Shown in pieces: positions 24,686-32,899 of a DNA stretch of 36,171 nt. Position numbers and translations under genes: made by a program. Below the pieces are notes generated by a model. It was given only the letters and a program-made list of their open reading frames with translations, was not told where the DNA came from and did no database searches. Origin of the DNA: a virus; IMG/VR virus record IMGVR_UViG_3300037297_000099, positions 1 to 36,171 of that record; one strand, 5' to 3'. How positions within the stretch are numbered: position 1 is the stretch's first letter; each line of letters starts with the position of its first letter.

Positions 24686-25675
24686 TTAAGTATTTTCGCG
24701 AAGCCACTGTGCATGAAGCCGGGCTTCTTGTTTTGCTAGTTGTTCGTCTGATGCATCGGTTAAATTAAGTTGAGTACCTGAATCCGATGATAGACTATTA
24801 GATAATGTATTCGTCTGTGTTTTGTCTGTTTGCTTTGCTCTCTTTTTGCCTGGAGTAACTTCCTTTTGTGTATTTTCCTCTGGATATAATTTTGCGAAAA
24901 GTGTTTCTTTCGGTATGGACCTTAGACTTTCAAGGATTTCATTTTCTATGGCACTGGTGGCATCAGAATATTCAAGTATGGTCTGATCTTCTAACCAATG
25001 TTCGTTTACTCGGGATAATACCACAGCACCAGCGTTTAATGCTTTGCAGCACGGATAATCACCTTCGTCAATAACCACTTGAACGTCATTGTATAGTTTT
25101 TGGACTAAATCATTCTGCTCTTGTTCTAATCTTTGTTGTTCTGCCTGCGCTCGATTTTGCCTGTCTTGTTCTAATTCGGCCACTTTATTTTGTAATGCCT
25201 GCACTTCTTTGCTAGGCATATTGGCCATTTTATCTATGTTCCCATCAGCCTCTAACCAGTCTGATATGTCTTTGAGTGACAAATTAAAGGTAGATAATAT
25301 TTCTCCCGGATTTCGATTATCCTGAAGTGACATATATCTCTTTAATTCACCTTTAGCTTTCTCTAATTCAGATTGATTGGCTGTATGTGCTTTGCTTATC
25401 TCATCTCTCTCCCGCTGTGCTCTACGTGCGGCCACAAAAGCCTTTGCGTCTAGATTGCCGGGTTTTGCTACTTCTGATTTATCATCAGGCTCGGTTTCCT
25501 CTAACTCGTCGCTTTTATTTTCAGTAGATTCAACTTCTTCGTTTTCACTTTCGAGGTCTTCAGGTAAACCATTTAATTGTTGCAAAAATTCCTTGGCTAT
25601 TTGGGATTCTTGTGCTTCAAGGTCTAACTCTTGATCGTTACTATTAGTCTCTGTTTCATTATTATTGTCGGCCAT
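24686..25675 (-). CDS. Capsid scaffolding protein
   Basis: 329 residues, very acidic N-terminus (ETETNSNDQELDLEAQESQ, EVESTENKSDELEETEPDD), then a long coiled coil (VQALQNKVAELEQDRQNRAQ...) and a C-terminus with KKRAKQTDK and a terminal helix. This composition and the location between portal and capsid genes are characteristic of scaffolding proteins, which direct procapsid assembly and then leave. No protease domain is visible. Confidence 0.8.
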   Translation of the reverse strand: MADNNNETETNSNDQELDLEAQESQIAKEFLQQLNGLPEDLESENEEVESTENKSDELEETEPDDKSEVAKPGNLDAKAFVAARRAQRERDEISKAHTANQSELEKAKGELKRYMSLQDNRNPGEILSTFNLSLKDISDWLEADGNIDKMANMPSKEVQALQNKVAELEQDRQNRAQAEQQRLEQEQNDLVQKLYNDVQVVIDEGDYPCCKALNAGAVVLSRVNEHWLEDQTILEYSDATSAIENEILESLRSIPKETLFAKLYPEENTQKEVTPGKKRAKQTDKTQTNTLSNSLSSDSGTQLNLTDASDEQLAKQEARLHAQWLRENT

Positions 25676-25692
25676 TATTTTTCTCCATTATA

Positions 25693-27486
25693 TTATTGTG
25701 GCATTTGTTGCCCTGGTGTATTCAAAGCCTCAGGCGCTTGCGCTTCTTGGGCTTCTTGCACTGCTTGCGCTTCTTGGGCTTCTTGGGCTTCTCTTATCAT
25801 TTCTTGACAATCGTTAATCCATTCACGGATTGACTGTTTATTTAATTCTGGGTATTTCTCTACATTCATACGGCCATAAACCATAAGAGCATAAGACAAA
25901 CAATGATCCGCTGGAAACAAAGGATCCGGTGGCTCGTATTCGCCTGTCTTGGCTATACGGTCCACTATTTGCTTTACAGCGTCATTCAAGCCAGAATGCA
26001 TGTCATTATATTTGTTCAAGTCTGGCCAATCTAATAAGTCTCTAGCTATCTCAGGGTCTTTGATAAGTTGCATCTTTAGCATTTGTTCAATAAACGCTAA
26101 TTGTCCTTCTGGCCGGCTAGGCAAAGAAGAAGTAGGATAAGCTACCATTTGATACTTATCGCTACTCAAATCTACCTCTTCCCAAATGATCTTCGAGAAA
26201 ATATCACGCTTCACAGACGGCATTACGAAATCATAATTGCTGGCTATCTCCTTCGATAAAATAACTAGCCGTCTGCCAATTTCTACGTGGAAGTCTTGCC
26301 AATCCAAACCTACTTCTTTGAATCGCTCGGTTTCAATATCGGCGTATTCACGTAAGGAAACGCCAGACTCTAGACCCGCTGGTTTTTTAGCAGCAACAGA
26401 TAATTCACTAAGCCCAATTTCCTCGAAAGCTTCTTGTTTGCGTAAAGCCAACCATTGATAAAAATCAGACGGCATTTGTTGAAAAGTGAAAAGTTTAGGT
26501 GGTTGTCGAGACCGTATAATTCTACCAAATTCATTATTGATTGCTCCAACCGGTATCTCGGCATTAGTAGGAATCCACCAATATGGTTGAGAGTTAAGAT
26601 GTAGGTTGCGCTGAATAGAAAGCATCATTAAGTTAATATCGGTCTGTATGCCGTCTAACTGCTCGGCTATTCCCATGCCGTACCAACCGAGGCCACGCTG
26701 TTTCCACCTCCAAGTAACAAACGGAAAGAAATCATATTCCCACGGTTCGTCTATTAAAGAACCATCACTTACAGCGATTACATGTCGGCCATCTTTTGCG
26801 TCTGGTCCAGAACGTAGGTGCCAAGCCTCTACAACATCAATAAACTCGGCGTGAGACTCTATCCAAAAGTTATTAATGTTACAGGCAGAAGTCTCTATTT
26901 CGCCTTTCTTATTCTTAAATCGTGCCATCAATACTTCTTTGGGCACCGTTTTTACCTGATACATGGACCTAGGGTTTCCTGTCATTGCTTCAAATGCGTC
27001 AACCCACACCTCTAAAGGAAACACTGATTCCGTCTTAATCTCGTCGTTTTCGACCCATATTTTTAAATGTGCTTCTCCTTTCCAACCACTGTTTCTAAAA
27101 ATTTCTCGAGTCTGCTTATAGATACCAAGACTCTGAAACAATCCTGTGACATAATCGGTAAGCACTTCGCAATTGTTAGACACTTCAAAATCGTTGGAAT
27201 ATGGCTTAAAGAACGGTCTAGGCTTTTTCTGGGCGATCTTGGAGGTCAGAGTATCAATAGCGGAAAAGATAATATTGCGCTTGGCTCGTGCTTCTTTATT
27301 TACCGTTTTAGCTTCTAATATACTACCTGATAACACAGACGATATATCTATGTTGCCATACTGTTTTAAGTGTATGATGTCTTCCTTTATGCGATCATGT
27401 TGCTGGTCTTTAAGCGTTTGACAGATATTCCATATTGCTGTGTGCACTTCGGATTTTTCTGCCTTCCACCACAAGTTATAGAGCAT
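25693..27486 (-). CDS. Portal protein
   Basis: 597 residues with the usual podovirus-type portal pattern: an N-terminal helical wing (IDTLTSKIAQKKPRPFFKPY), GWKGEAHLKIWVENDEIKTESVFPLEVWVD, FFPFVTWRWKQRGLGWYGMGIAEQLDGIQTD (about 275-305), and the stem/crown region with KKPAGLESGVSLREYADIETERF. The C-terminal 35 residues are a low-complexity run of (Q/V)EAQ units ending TPGQQMPQ. The dodecameric ring serves as DNA entry and exit. Its ATG has CGGAG upstream and faces the 764-base non-coding region, so it probably heads a transcription unit. Confidence 0.87.
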   Translation of the reverse strand: MLYNLWWKAEKSEVHTAIWNICQTLKDQQHDRIKEDIIHLKQYGNIDISSVLSGSILEAKTVNKEARAKRNIIFSAIDTLTSKIAQKKPRPFFKPYSNDFEVSNNCEVLTDYVTGLFQSLGIYKQTREIFRNSGWKGEAHLKIWVENDEIKTESVFPLEVWVDAFEAMTGNPRSMYQVKTVPKEVLMARFKNKKGEIETSACNINNFWIESHAEFIDVVEAWHLRSGPDAKDGRHVIAVSDGSLIDEPWEYDFFPFVTWRWKQRGLGWYGMGIAEQLDGIQTDINLMMLSIQRNLHLNSQPYWWIPTNAEIPVGAINNEFGRIIRSRQPPKLFTFQQMPSDFYQWLALRKQEAFEEIGLSELSVAAKKPAGLESGVSLREYADIETERFKEVGLDWQDFHVEIGRRLVILSKEIASNYDFVMPSVKRDIFSKIIWEEVDLSSDKYQMVAYPTSSLPSRPEGQLAFIEQMLKMQLIKDPEIARDLLDWPDLNKYNDMHSGLNDAVKQIVDRIAKTGEYEPPDPLFPADHCLSYALMVYGRMNVEKYPELNKQSIREWINDCQEMIREAQEAQEAQAVQEAQEAQAPEALNTPGQQMPQ

Positions 27487-28250
27487 TAATAAATCTCCGT
27501 ATTATTTAGTTATATTAAAAGCCAATTTTCAAATCGATGTCAGAGCCGTTATATTGGGTATAATAGGGTAGGGGTGGGTCGGTGATCGCCTTGCTCCGTG
27601 TATTCATATATCCTACCTATCCCTACATTAACTTATATGTCCTTACATTAATCTTATCCTACCTATCCCTACATTAATTTATATGTCCTTACATTAATCT
27701 TATCTTACTTTTCCCTACATTAACTTATATGCTATTACACTGGTCTCTATGTTCCATACACGCTAGAACCGTGTCGAAATGGCCCACAATTGCCCTGTGA
27801 GCTCTTTGTGGGTCGAGATGACCTCTATGGTCCTATGGACTTCTACGGGCCATCTACGGGCTTTCTATGGCCATCTATGAAAAGGGTTATTTTCATAGGT
27901 TATTGCCACGTGATCTCTCTGGAATTGGATTGATTTTGGCTGGTCTGCCCTGGATGTGAGTTTATGTGATTAAATATGTGTCCGTGTAGTGTTTTGTGAG
28001 CGGGTGTGGTGCGACTTTTCTTACCACACAATCAACGCTGTTATATTTATTCGCCTGTTATTTTTAATGTTTTTTATACCTATATGCTTTTATTTTTATG
28101 TATATCTTGTAATATACTTTTATTTTTAATGTTTATGTATATCTGTATAATCTATATGCTTTGATTTTTAATGTTTTCTATACATATATGCTTTTAGTTT
28201 TATGTATATCTTGTATAACGTATATGCTTTATATTAGGCCTATTTATTTA
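27487..28250. repeat. 764-base non-coding region with several repeat families
   Basis: No plausible gene lies between portal and the 102-residue gene. Three kinds of structure are visible. (1) A 46-bp tandem repeat with copies starting at 27611, 27657 and 27703 (third incomplete), each built around CCTACCTATCCCTACATTAA. (2) Short CTATGG / CTACGGGCCATCTA echoes at about 27817-27880. (3) An AT-rich section with ATTTTTAATG at 28060, 28122 and 28164, each followed by variants of TATATGCTTTTA and TTTTATGTATATC. A G-rich stretch with TATAAT is at 27555-27585. It could be a replication origin, packaging signal or promoter region for the virion operon. Confidence 0.7.
27611..27731. repeat. 46-bp tandem direct repeat, about 2.6 copies
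   Basis: Copies begin at 27611, 27657 and 27703. The first two are almost identical and the third ends after CCCTACATTAACTTATATG. Within each unit the related halves CCCTACATTAACTTATATG and TCCTTACATTAATCTTATC suggest an older internal duplication. Such iterated AT-rich units resemble iterons or packaging/terminase sites; the role is inferred only. Confidence 0.8.
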
Positions 28251-28559
28251 TTACCAATCCCTTCCTGCCGCGGTTCTTATTTGATCGTCTGTTAGGCCAA
28301 ATGGGTTTCTTGATCTTTCTTCACCTTCCATATCATTTCGCATGGGAGGTTCTCCTACTATTTCTAATTCTATATTATCTACCTTTAATCTTACATGTGG
28401 TATTGAGTGTTCTTTAATAAAAGAAATTAGATCTTTTATATCCTCTACACTATAACTGTTATTTATTAATAGATCTTTTAATTGCTCATCTATCTTCTCT
28501 AATTTCTCTGTCTTTTCATCTATTAATTCTTTTATTCTATTTTCCGTCCGTTTTAACAT
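28251..28559 (-). CDS. Hypothetical protein downstream of TerL, 102 aa
   Basis: The N-terminal half is a Lys/Glu-rich coiled coil (ENRIKELIDEKTEKLEKIDEQL). The middle has VEDIKDLISFIKEHSIPHVRLKVDNIELEIVGEP, and the C-terminus NPFGLTDDQIRTAAGRDW. No family is assigned. The ATG lies one base after the terminase stop, so it belongs to the packaging operon. It is the last gene before the repeat-rich non-coding region. Confidence 0.65.
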   Translation of the reverse strand: MLKRTENRIKELIDEKTEKLEKIDEQLKDLLINNSYSVEDIKDLISFIKEHSIPHVRLKVDNIELEIVGEPPMRNDMEGEERSRNPFGLTDDQIRTAAGRDW

Positions 28560-28560
28560 T

Positions 28561-30114
28561 TTATTCAGCCTCCAATGAAAACGCCGAGTCGGTTTGGAAT
28601 AGGTCGGCTATGTATTTGTCCTCTGGCGTTCTGGGACCTTGTTGTCGCTTTTCCCAATACCGCTGAAAGAAACCCGGGACCTTGCGCTCTTGACGTTCTC
28701 TAATGCCCAGAGTTGAGACGTGGGCATAGCGCAGGGCATCAAAGAAGTGGTCCGGGCCTCCTGTTATTTTCTTTCGCTCTGCGGTTAGCCAGCGCAATCG
28801 TCTTATCTCGTCTATGTAATTGGCTAGGCTCTTGTGTATTTTTATTCGGCCGGCCTGAAATTCGGAAGATAACAACTCGATGTGCTCTGGCTTATCTCTC
28901 TTGTATGCCGCCTCAATAGGTAATCCATACTGGGCCTCGATGTCTTGGACGTACTGTGCTCCGCCGCCGCCTGGATCTGCTTGAATGGACTCGAAGGCAT
29001 AGATATTGTCTAGCTCCTTTACCTTGGCCATAACTTGCTGAAAAGCCATTCCTGCCTGTTGAAACACATCTATAACATAGAAGTTGGGGTCGTCGTTAGC
29101 GTAAGCACAAATAACCAGAGCAACTGGATCTTTGGTTCCGAAGTCTGCCCCTAGGACGTAGTTGTATTTGTTGTCAGGTAGCTTCTCGAATGTGTTTAGG
29201 TCATCATTGAAGATTATAATATGTGAATCCCTTGTTCTCGTCCATTCCGCCAGCCATTCTCTCTTGAAGCGAGAAGAGGTCATGGAAATACCGTAAGTGG
29301 TCATTTCACGTTCTAGCCATTCGGGGGCTAGGACTTCCCAATTTTCTCTTAGCCACTTTTGCTTGGCGGGTTTGGATTTTATATTGACTTGCTCGTCTTT
29401 CATTCTTTTTGTTATCCATTTTGGTATCATTCTGAGATCTGACCAGGCCGGAAACTTCGGATTTTGTAAAATAGTTGAATGCCATTTCTTAAAGTTATCT
29501 TTATTGTTCCAAATCTTGTGAAAATAACCAGTGCAAGAGTAGTTTGGCGTTCCCGAAAGATACAGTGTGCCCTCATAATCTGATAGAGTAGGCATTACAA
29601 TTTCTTCGATTATGTATTCTAAATTGCCTATACGCTCTGACTGTGCTTCATCGAATGCTACCATCTTTGGTTTTAATCCACGTAGAATTTCTATGTCTTG
29701 CTCTTTTGCTACACCACACAAATGGATTGCACTGTCGTTAGGAAAAGTAGCTGTCAAGTCTCGTTCATTAAAGTGTAATCCTAACGAGTAATTCTTATCG
29801 AATATTTTTAGCTCCTTCCAAATTAAATCCTTGGCGTGTCCCTTTGTGAGGCCAACGAAACAACAAATTACGCCTGGATTTTCCTCTGATATTCTTACTG
29901 CGTCAGCTTTCAAAATATATGTTTTGCCGGAACGTCTACCAAAGCATAAGCATTTGAGACGGGCTGGATCATAGATAATGTCTTTTTGGAATGGAAACAA
30001 CTCACTCATGAAACCAAGCCTTGGTTGTGCTGGCTTGTCTGTGGTGGGAAGCTGCTCTTGCGACATATTGCGTCGCAGATATGTATCTAGTGCTCTACGT
30101 ACCTCGGGTTTCAT
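28561..30114 (-). CDS. terL: Terminase large subunit
   Basis: 517 residues. The ATPase domain has Walker A GRRSGKT (59-65) and Walker B MVAFDEAQ (151-158, D155 E156), with the coupling motif LYLSGTP at about 185-190. The nuclease domain has LGADFGTKDP (D324), IQADPGGGG (D380) and DHFFDALRYA (D455/D459), the three acidic positions of the RNase H-like fold. The enzyme cuts concatemeric DNA and drives it through the portal. The start overlaps nothing; it is preceded directly by the 82-residue gene. Confidence 0.95.
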   Translation of the reverse strand: MKPEVRRALDTYLRRNMSQEQLPTTDKPAQPRLGFMSELFPFQKDIIYDPARLKCLCFGRRSGKTYILKADAVRISEENPGVICCFVGLTKGHAKDLIWKELKIFDKNYSLGLHFNERDLTATFPNDSAIHLCGVAKEQDIEILRGLKPKMVAFDEAQSERIGNLEYIIEEIVMPTLSDYEGTLYLSGTPNYSCTGYFHKIWNNKDNFKKWHSTILQNPKFPAWSDLRMIPKWITKRMKDEQVNIKSKPAKQKWLRENWEVLAPEWLEREMTTYGISMTSSRFKREWLAEWTRTRDSHIIIFNDDLNTFEKLPDNKYNYVLGADFGTKDPVALVICAYANDDPNFYVIDVFQQAGMAFQQVMAKVKELDNIYAFESIQADPGGGGAQYVQDIEAQYGLPIEAAYKRDKPEHIELLSSEFQAGRIKIHKSLANYIDEIRRLRWLTAERKKITGGPDHFFDALRYAHVSTLGIRERQERKVPGFFQRYWEKRQQGPRTPEDKYIADLFQTDSAFSLEAE

Positions 30115-30363
30115 TTATTCGTTGGTAATCTCCGGTTCAAGTATGAATGACTGTACCTGACATACAGGTATAAAAATAAATGGTTCTGCTACGCGTGGGC
30201 CGGACATCTCGACAGAAATGTAATCTCCTGTTAGAAGCATTTCTTTGACGCAATCGAGCCCAACAGTGAATCGGGTAAGCGTTTGTCGCGTGCCTATTAT
30301 TCTGGCTTGGAATCCTAAATCTACTGTCTTAAGCTTGTATGTTTTGTTTTTTAATATTTTCAT
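30115..30363 (-). CDS. Hypothetical protein, 82 aa
   Basis: MKILKNKTYKLKTVDLGFQA starts a beta-rich protein (ARIIGTRQTLTRFTVGLDCVKEML, ISVEMSGPRVAEPFIFIPV). It lies between the GNAT-like gene (4-base overlap) and TerL (no gap), so it is part of the packaging operon. The family and function are unknown. Confidence 0.65.
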   Translation of the reverse strand: MKILKNKTYKLKTVDLGFQARIIGTRQTLTRFTVGLDCVKEMLLTGDYISVEMSGPRVAEPFIFIPVCQVQSFILEPEITNE

Positions 30364-30875
30364 AAAATTATCCCACTGGTATCGTTTGTTGCTAGCTCCG
30401 GCAAAAAAATTACCATTACTTTGTTTTGCATGAATTGAATGAATGGCCCTGCATGGCTCGAATATAATCTTGGCACTTTGTTTGTGCGATTTTTTATTAA
30501 GGCATTAGTTTTCGCCAAAAGAAACTTGCCTGCACCTTTACCTCGATATCGTGCTGCTACGTAGATGTAGTGAATTATATCTACGTCAGTGGCACCAATT
30601 TTGATAGACTCGTAACACAACCAACCGATAATATTGTTGGGCTGGTCTGAGAAACAAGCAACTCTTATTTGCGATCGTTTCAATATATTGGAGATGATTT
30701 GGCGTTGCTGTGATTTGTAGTATTGCCAAGTGAGCCATCGATTGTGACCCATGTGTTTGTATGAACGTAACCAGTCTGACTTAATCCTGTTCCAGTCACT
30801 CTCTACTGGTTCCCGAATCCATATACTTACGTTGTCGCTTTCTGTTTGATTTTGGTTTAATGTTGTCTGTTTCAT
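30360..30875 (-). CDS. GNAT-type acetyltransferase-like protein
   Basis: IIGWLCYE (strand 4) followed by IHYIYVAARYRGKGAGKFLLAKTNALI contains the acetyl-CoA pyrophosphate-binding motif (R/Q-x-x-G-x-G/A as RGKGAG, residues about 111-116). The N-terminus IREPVESDWNRI is the usual first strand/helix. GNAT-like genes next to the terminase occur in several podoviruses; the substrate is unknown. The ATG at 30875 lies 80 bases inside the upstream gene; no later start is compatible with the fold. Confidence 0.75.
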   Translation of the reverse strand: MKQTTLNQNQTESDNVSIWIREPVESDWNRIKSDWLRSYKHMGHNRWLTWQYYKSQQRQIISNILKRSQIRVACFSDQPNNIIGWLCYESIKIGATDVDIIHYIYVAARYRGKGAGKFLLAKTNALIKNRTNKVPRLYSSHAGPFIQFMQNKVMVIFLPELATNDTSGIIL

Positions 30876-31239
30876 CAGTTAGTAATCTCTCTATTACTTT
30901 TTCTTTCAGATTTGGATTTTCAGCAATGTATGCTAATAGGTAATCTAACACTTCCTCATCACTCAAAGATGACCATTTATCATTGGCTCGTGCTTCCTTT
31001 CGATATGATGCGATATCTCGTAATGACTTTGTGAGTTTCGCTATTCCTTCTCTCTCGCCCGCGTTTAAACTTTCTGTTTTGGACTTTTCTTTGATCTTCA
31101 TCGCATCGAAGGAAATTGCACTTTGCAGGTTATCGGCAATTTGATCGAGGCCAGGCAATGACTCTTTGAATGCCCTGTCTGGGACCGGGCCGTTGCTGAG
31201 TGGCCCTTTTAGCGAACTATCAAATACAAACTTGGTCAT
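30796..31239 (-). CDS. Possible small terminase subunit or packaging-operon regulator, 147 aa
   Basis: First gene of the packaging operon. The start has GAAGGAAA 8 bases upstream. The protein is mostly helical (QIADNLQSAISFDAMKIKEKSK, EREGIAKLTKSLRDIASYRKEA, LSDEEVLDYLLAYIAENPNLKEK) with a basic C-terminus (SNRKRQRKYMDS). Size, helix content and position suit a small terminase subunit, but no HTH or TerS signature is certain. Alternatives are an unrelated regulator or a head-associated protein. Confidence 0.5.
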   Translation of the reverse strand: MTKFVFDSSLKGPLSNGPVPDRAFKESLPGLDQIADNLQSAISFDAMKIKEKSKTESLNAGEREGIAKLTKSLRDIASYRKEARANDKWSSLSDEEVLDYLLAYIAENPNLKEKVIERLLTDETDNIKPKSNRKRQRKYMDSGTSRE

Positions 31240-31387
31240 AGTTAATTTCCTTCAATAATAGTCGTAATTATTGATAGATCTGAATTAACAAAAATAAAAG
31301 CAATCTATCAATATATGAATGTATAGGTAGGATGCATTTTTATGATTTTCCGATTAATCAAGTCATAGCAACAGTGTAATAGTAAAT
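31240..31387. promoter_or_regulatory. Divergent control region with opposed promoter-like motifs
   Basis: The region lies between the leftward packaging operon and the rightward polymerase gene. ATCTATCAATA occurs on both strands: minus at 31269-31279, facing the packaging operon, and plus at 31303-31313 within AATCTATCAATATA, facing the polymerase. The plus copy with its flank (ATGTATA, GTAG) is repeated upstream of the gene at 32940. No standard -35/-10 pair is obvious, so this may be a phage-specific promoter or an operator. Confidence 0.6.
31302..31328 (+). promoter_or_regulatory. Promoter-like motif AATCTATCAATATA-n3-ATGTATA
   Basis: AATCTATCAATATA (31302-31315), then three variable bases, ATGTATA, one base, GTAG. 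The same arrangement recurs at 32900-32928, about 40 bases before the ATG of the 32940 gene. It lies upstream of the polymerase gene in the same orientation. Confidence 0.6.
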
Positions 31388-31455
31388 ATGCACGATTTAC
31401 TACCGTGCAATAAAATAGAGCAACCTAACTATCTCAGGTATTTTGGCTCGTTTTA

Positions 31456-31489
31456 TTGGCTTTTTCGAGTGCTCGATAATAAAAGCCAA
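31456..31489 (+). promoter_or_regulatory. Two-part hairpin in the polymerase leader
   Basis: TTGGCTTTT (31456-31464) pairs with AAAAGCCAA (31481-31489) over 9 bp. Inside it TCGAG (31465-31469) pairs with CTCGA (31472-31476). The structure ends 21 bases before the ATG at 31511, so it fits a regulatory leader better than coding sequence. It is one reason to prefer 31511 as the polymerase start. Confidence 0.55.
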
Positions 31490-31510
31490 ATCAAATTGAG
31501 AGATAGTAAC

Positions 31511-32725
31511 ATGATAACGATATTCCTACCACAACAAGCAGTAAATAAACTCCCTGATACAGCCTTTCAACGCTACAATAAACAGACGGCCATGTGGATA
31601 TTATGGCAAATCCAGCGCCGTGATTTGTTCATAGATTGGGACGCCGTTGATGCGAATAGATGGGCAGAGTTGAGCAAGAAATATTTAAGAAGCATTCACC
31701 AACAATATAAGCCGTATATTGACCTATTTGAGCAACTAAATATAATAGAAATTAATCACAAATATTGGCATTTTGAGACGCACGGACAAACAAAAAGATA
31801 TAGGATCGTCCGAGGCAATTTGAGATATTACCAACTTACAAAGAAGAGTATAATCAACTCATATAATCGCTTATTGATCAAATCAAAAAAGAATTATACA
31901 TTTGAGCAAAAACAAAGACTCGAATATCTCAAATCCATAAATATTAATCTTCCCGCCGTTAGATCTTGGCTTAAATCTAATCCTACAACCAAAGCAGGGC
32001 GGGCTCTCTCTAATTACGAAAAACAACTTATATTATTCAAGTGTATATTAATCAACAATAAAGAAGCCTATTTAATAGAAGATAGATATGGGAGAGAGCA
32101 CACACCTATGACTAATCTACCATCTATAATTAGAGACAATTTTACCTGCTTTATAAAAAATAGTTATATTAACTATAATAATTATAATATGTGTTCCTAT
32201 AACCCAGGAAAGAAAGGAGAGAAAGTTCTTTCATTATGTGGACTACTTTTTGAGTTTGACATTCCAACAAGTCAGCCAAGATGTCTAATAAAATGGTTAA
32301 ATAATAAGGACATTAATCAAGATGAATATAAAGAGTATATTAAAGCGATAGTTAATAAGGACTTTTATACAGAATTTTGTAATCGATACAATAAAAAATA
32401 TGGCACAAACAAAACTCGAAACGACATGAAAATACCGTTGCTGTCTACGATGTTTGGCAGGCCGCAATGGGAGAACAGATATATCGAGGTCTACAAAGAT
32501 TGGTTTCCAACGATATGGCAAGCAATAATCAAACACAAGCAAGAGCACGGCTACAAGGCCGTAGCACAAGAAATACAGCGTATTGAGGCTGATTATGTGT
32601 TTGGCTTTTGTAAATCGCTTACAGAGCCTTATTTCACCGTTCATGACGCTATTTATACTTGTGCCGACATTACAGAAGCGTTTAATGAAATGGTAGATAT
32701 GATGAGCAATAAGAAAATATATTAA
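31511..32725 (+). CDS. Diverged superfamily-A polymerase (TV-Pol / T7 RNAP-like palm)
   Basis: Counting from ATG 31511 (404 residues; an ATG at 31388 would give 445), an N-terminal winged-helix-like region (FEQLNIIEINHKYWHFETHG) is followed by a palm domain. Motif A DIPTSQPR (D250, R257) has the spacing of DxxxxxxR in family A. Motif B is R303-x3-K307-x7-FG. Motif C is FTVHDAIYT (H378, D379) with Ala where Pol I has Glu. GREHTPMTNLPSIIRD before motif A is another conserved block. There is no exonuclease or primase domain. It is probably a DNA or RNA polymerase of the phage; which one cannot be told. Start 31511 is preferred because of the leader hairpin and lack of a ribosome-binding site at 31388. 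Confidence 0.7.
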   Translation: MITIFLPQQAVNKLPDTAFQRYNKQTAMWILWQIQRRDLFIDWDAVDANRWAELSKKYLRSIHQQYKPYIDLFEQLNIIEINHKYWHFETHGQTKRYRIVRGNLRYYQLTKKSIINSYNRLLIKSKKNYTFEQKQRLEYLKSININLPAVRSWLKSNPTTKAGRALSNYEKQLILFKCILINNKEAYLIEDRYGREHTPMTNLPSIIRDNFTCFIKNSYINYNNYNMCSYNPGKKGEKVLSLCGLLFEFDIPTSQPRCLIKWLNNKDINQDEYKEYIKAIVNKDFYTEFCNRYNKKYGTNKTRNDMKIPLLSTMFGRPQWENRYIEVYKDWFPTIWQAIIKHKQEHGYKAVAQEIQRIEADYVFGFCKSLTEPYFTVHDAIYTCADITEAFNEMVDMMSNKKIY

Positions 32726-32759
32726 AGAACATGATATAAAACTTAAATAACAAATTATT

Positions 32760-32810
32760 GAACTTTTACCCCTATATATATTAAACGGGTAAAAGTTCCA
32801 CTTTTTATTT
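32760..32810 (+). terminator. Rho-independent terminator after the polymerase gene
   Basis: GAACTTTTACCC (32760-32771) pairs perfectly over 12 bp with GGGTAAAAGTTC (32787-32798), with a 15-base loop and a following T-rich stretch (CACTTTTTATTT). It begins 35 bases after the stop codon and is well placed to end the polymerase transcript. Confidence 0.82.
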
Positions 32811-32814
32811 AATC

Positions 32815-32870
32815 CCGGCTATAAATAACACCATTTAATTTGTTTATTAAATGGGTGGCGGAGCCAGCCG
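32815..32870 (+). other. Nested hairpin between terminator and small-gene operon
   Basis: CCATTTAAT (32831-32839) and ATTAAATGG (32846-32854) form a perfect 9-bp stem with a 6-base loop. Outside it CGGCT (32816-32820) can pair with AGCCG (32866-32870). The structure sits before the promoter-like motif at 32900. The role is unknown; regulatory RNA or a replication-related structure are possibilities. Confidence 0.45.
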
Positions 32871-32899
32871 TTACCTTGGTCCAGGTTTGAGCAATCAGA

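Noticed and set aside
25693-25800. Repeat of about 9-12 bp in the 3' end of the portal gene as a recombination site
   Set aside because: It encodes a low-complexity (Q/V)EAQ tail of the portal protein, which explains it as coding slippage.
31388-32725. Diversity-generating retroelement as the source of cassette variation
   Set aside because: The polymerase has family-A motifs (HDA), not the YxDD of reverse transcriptases, and no template/variable repeat pair with adenine-specific changes is seen.
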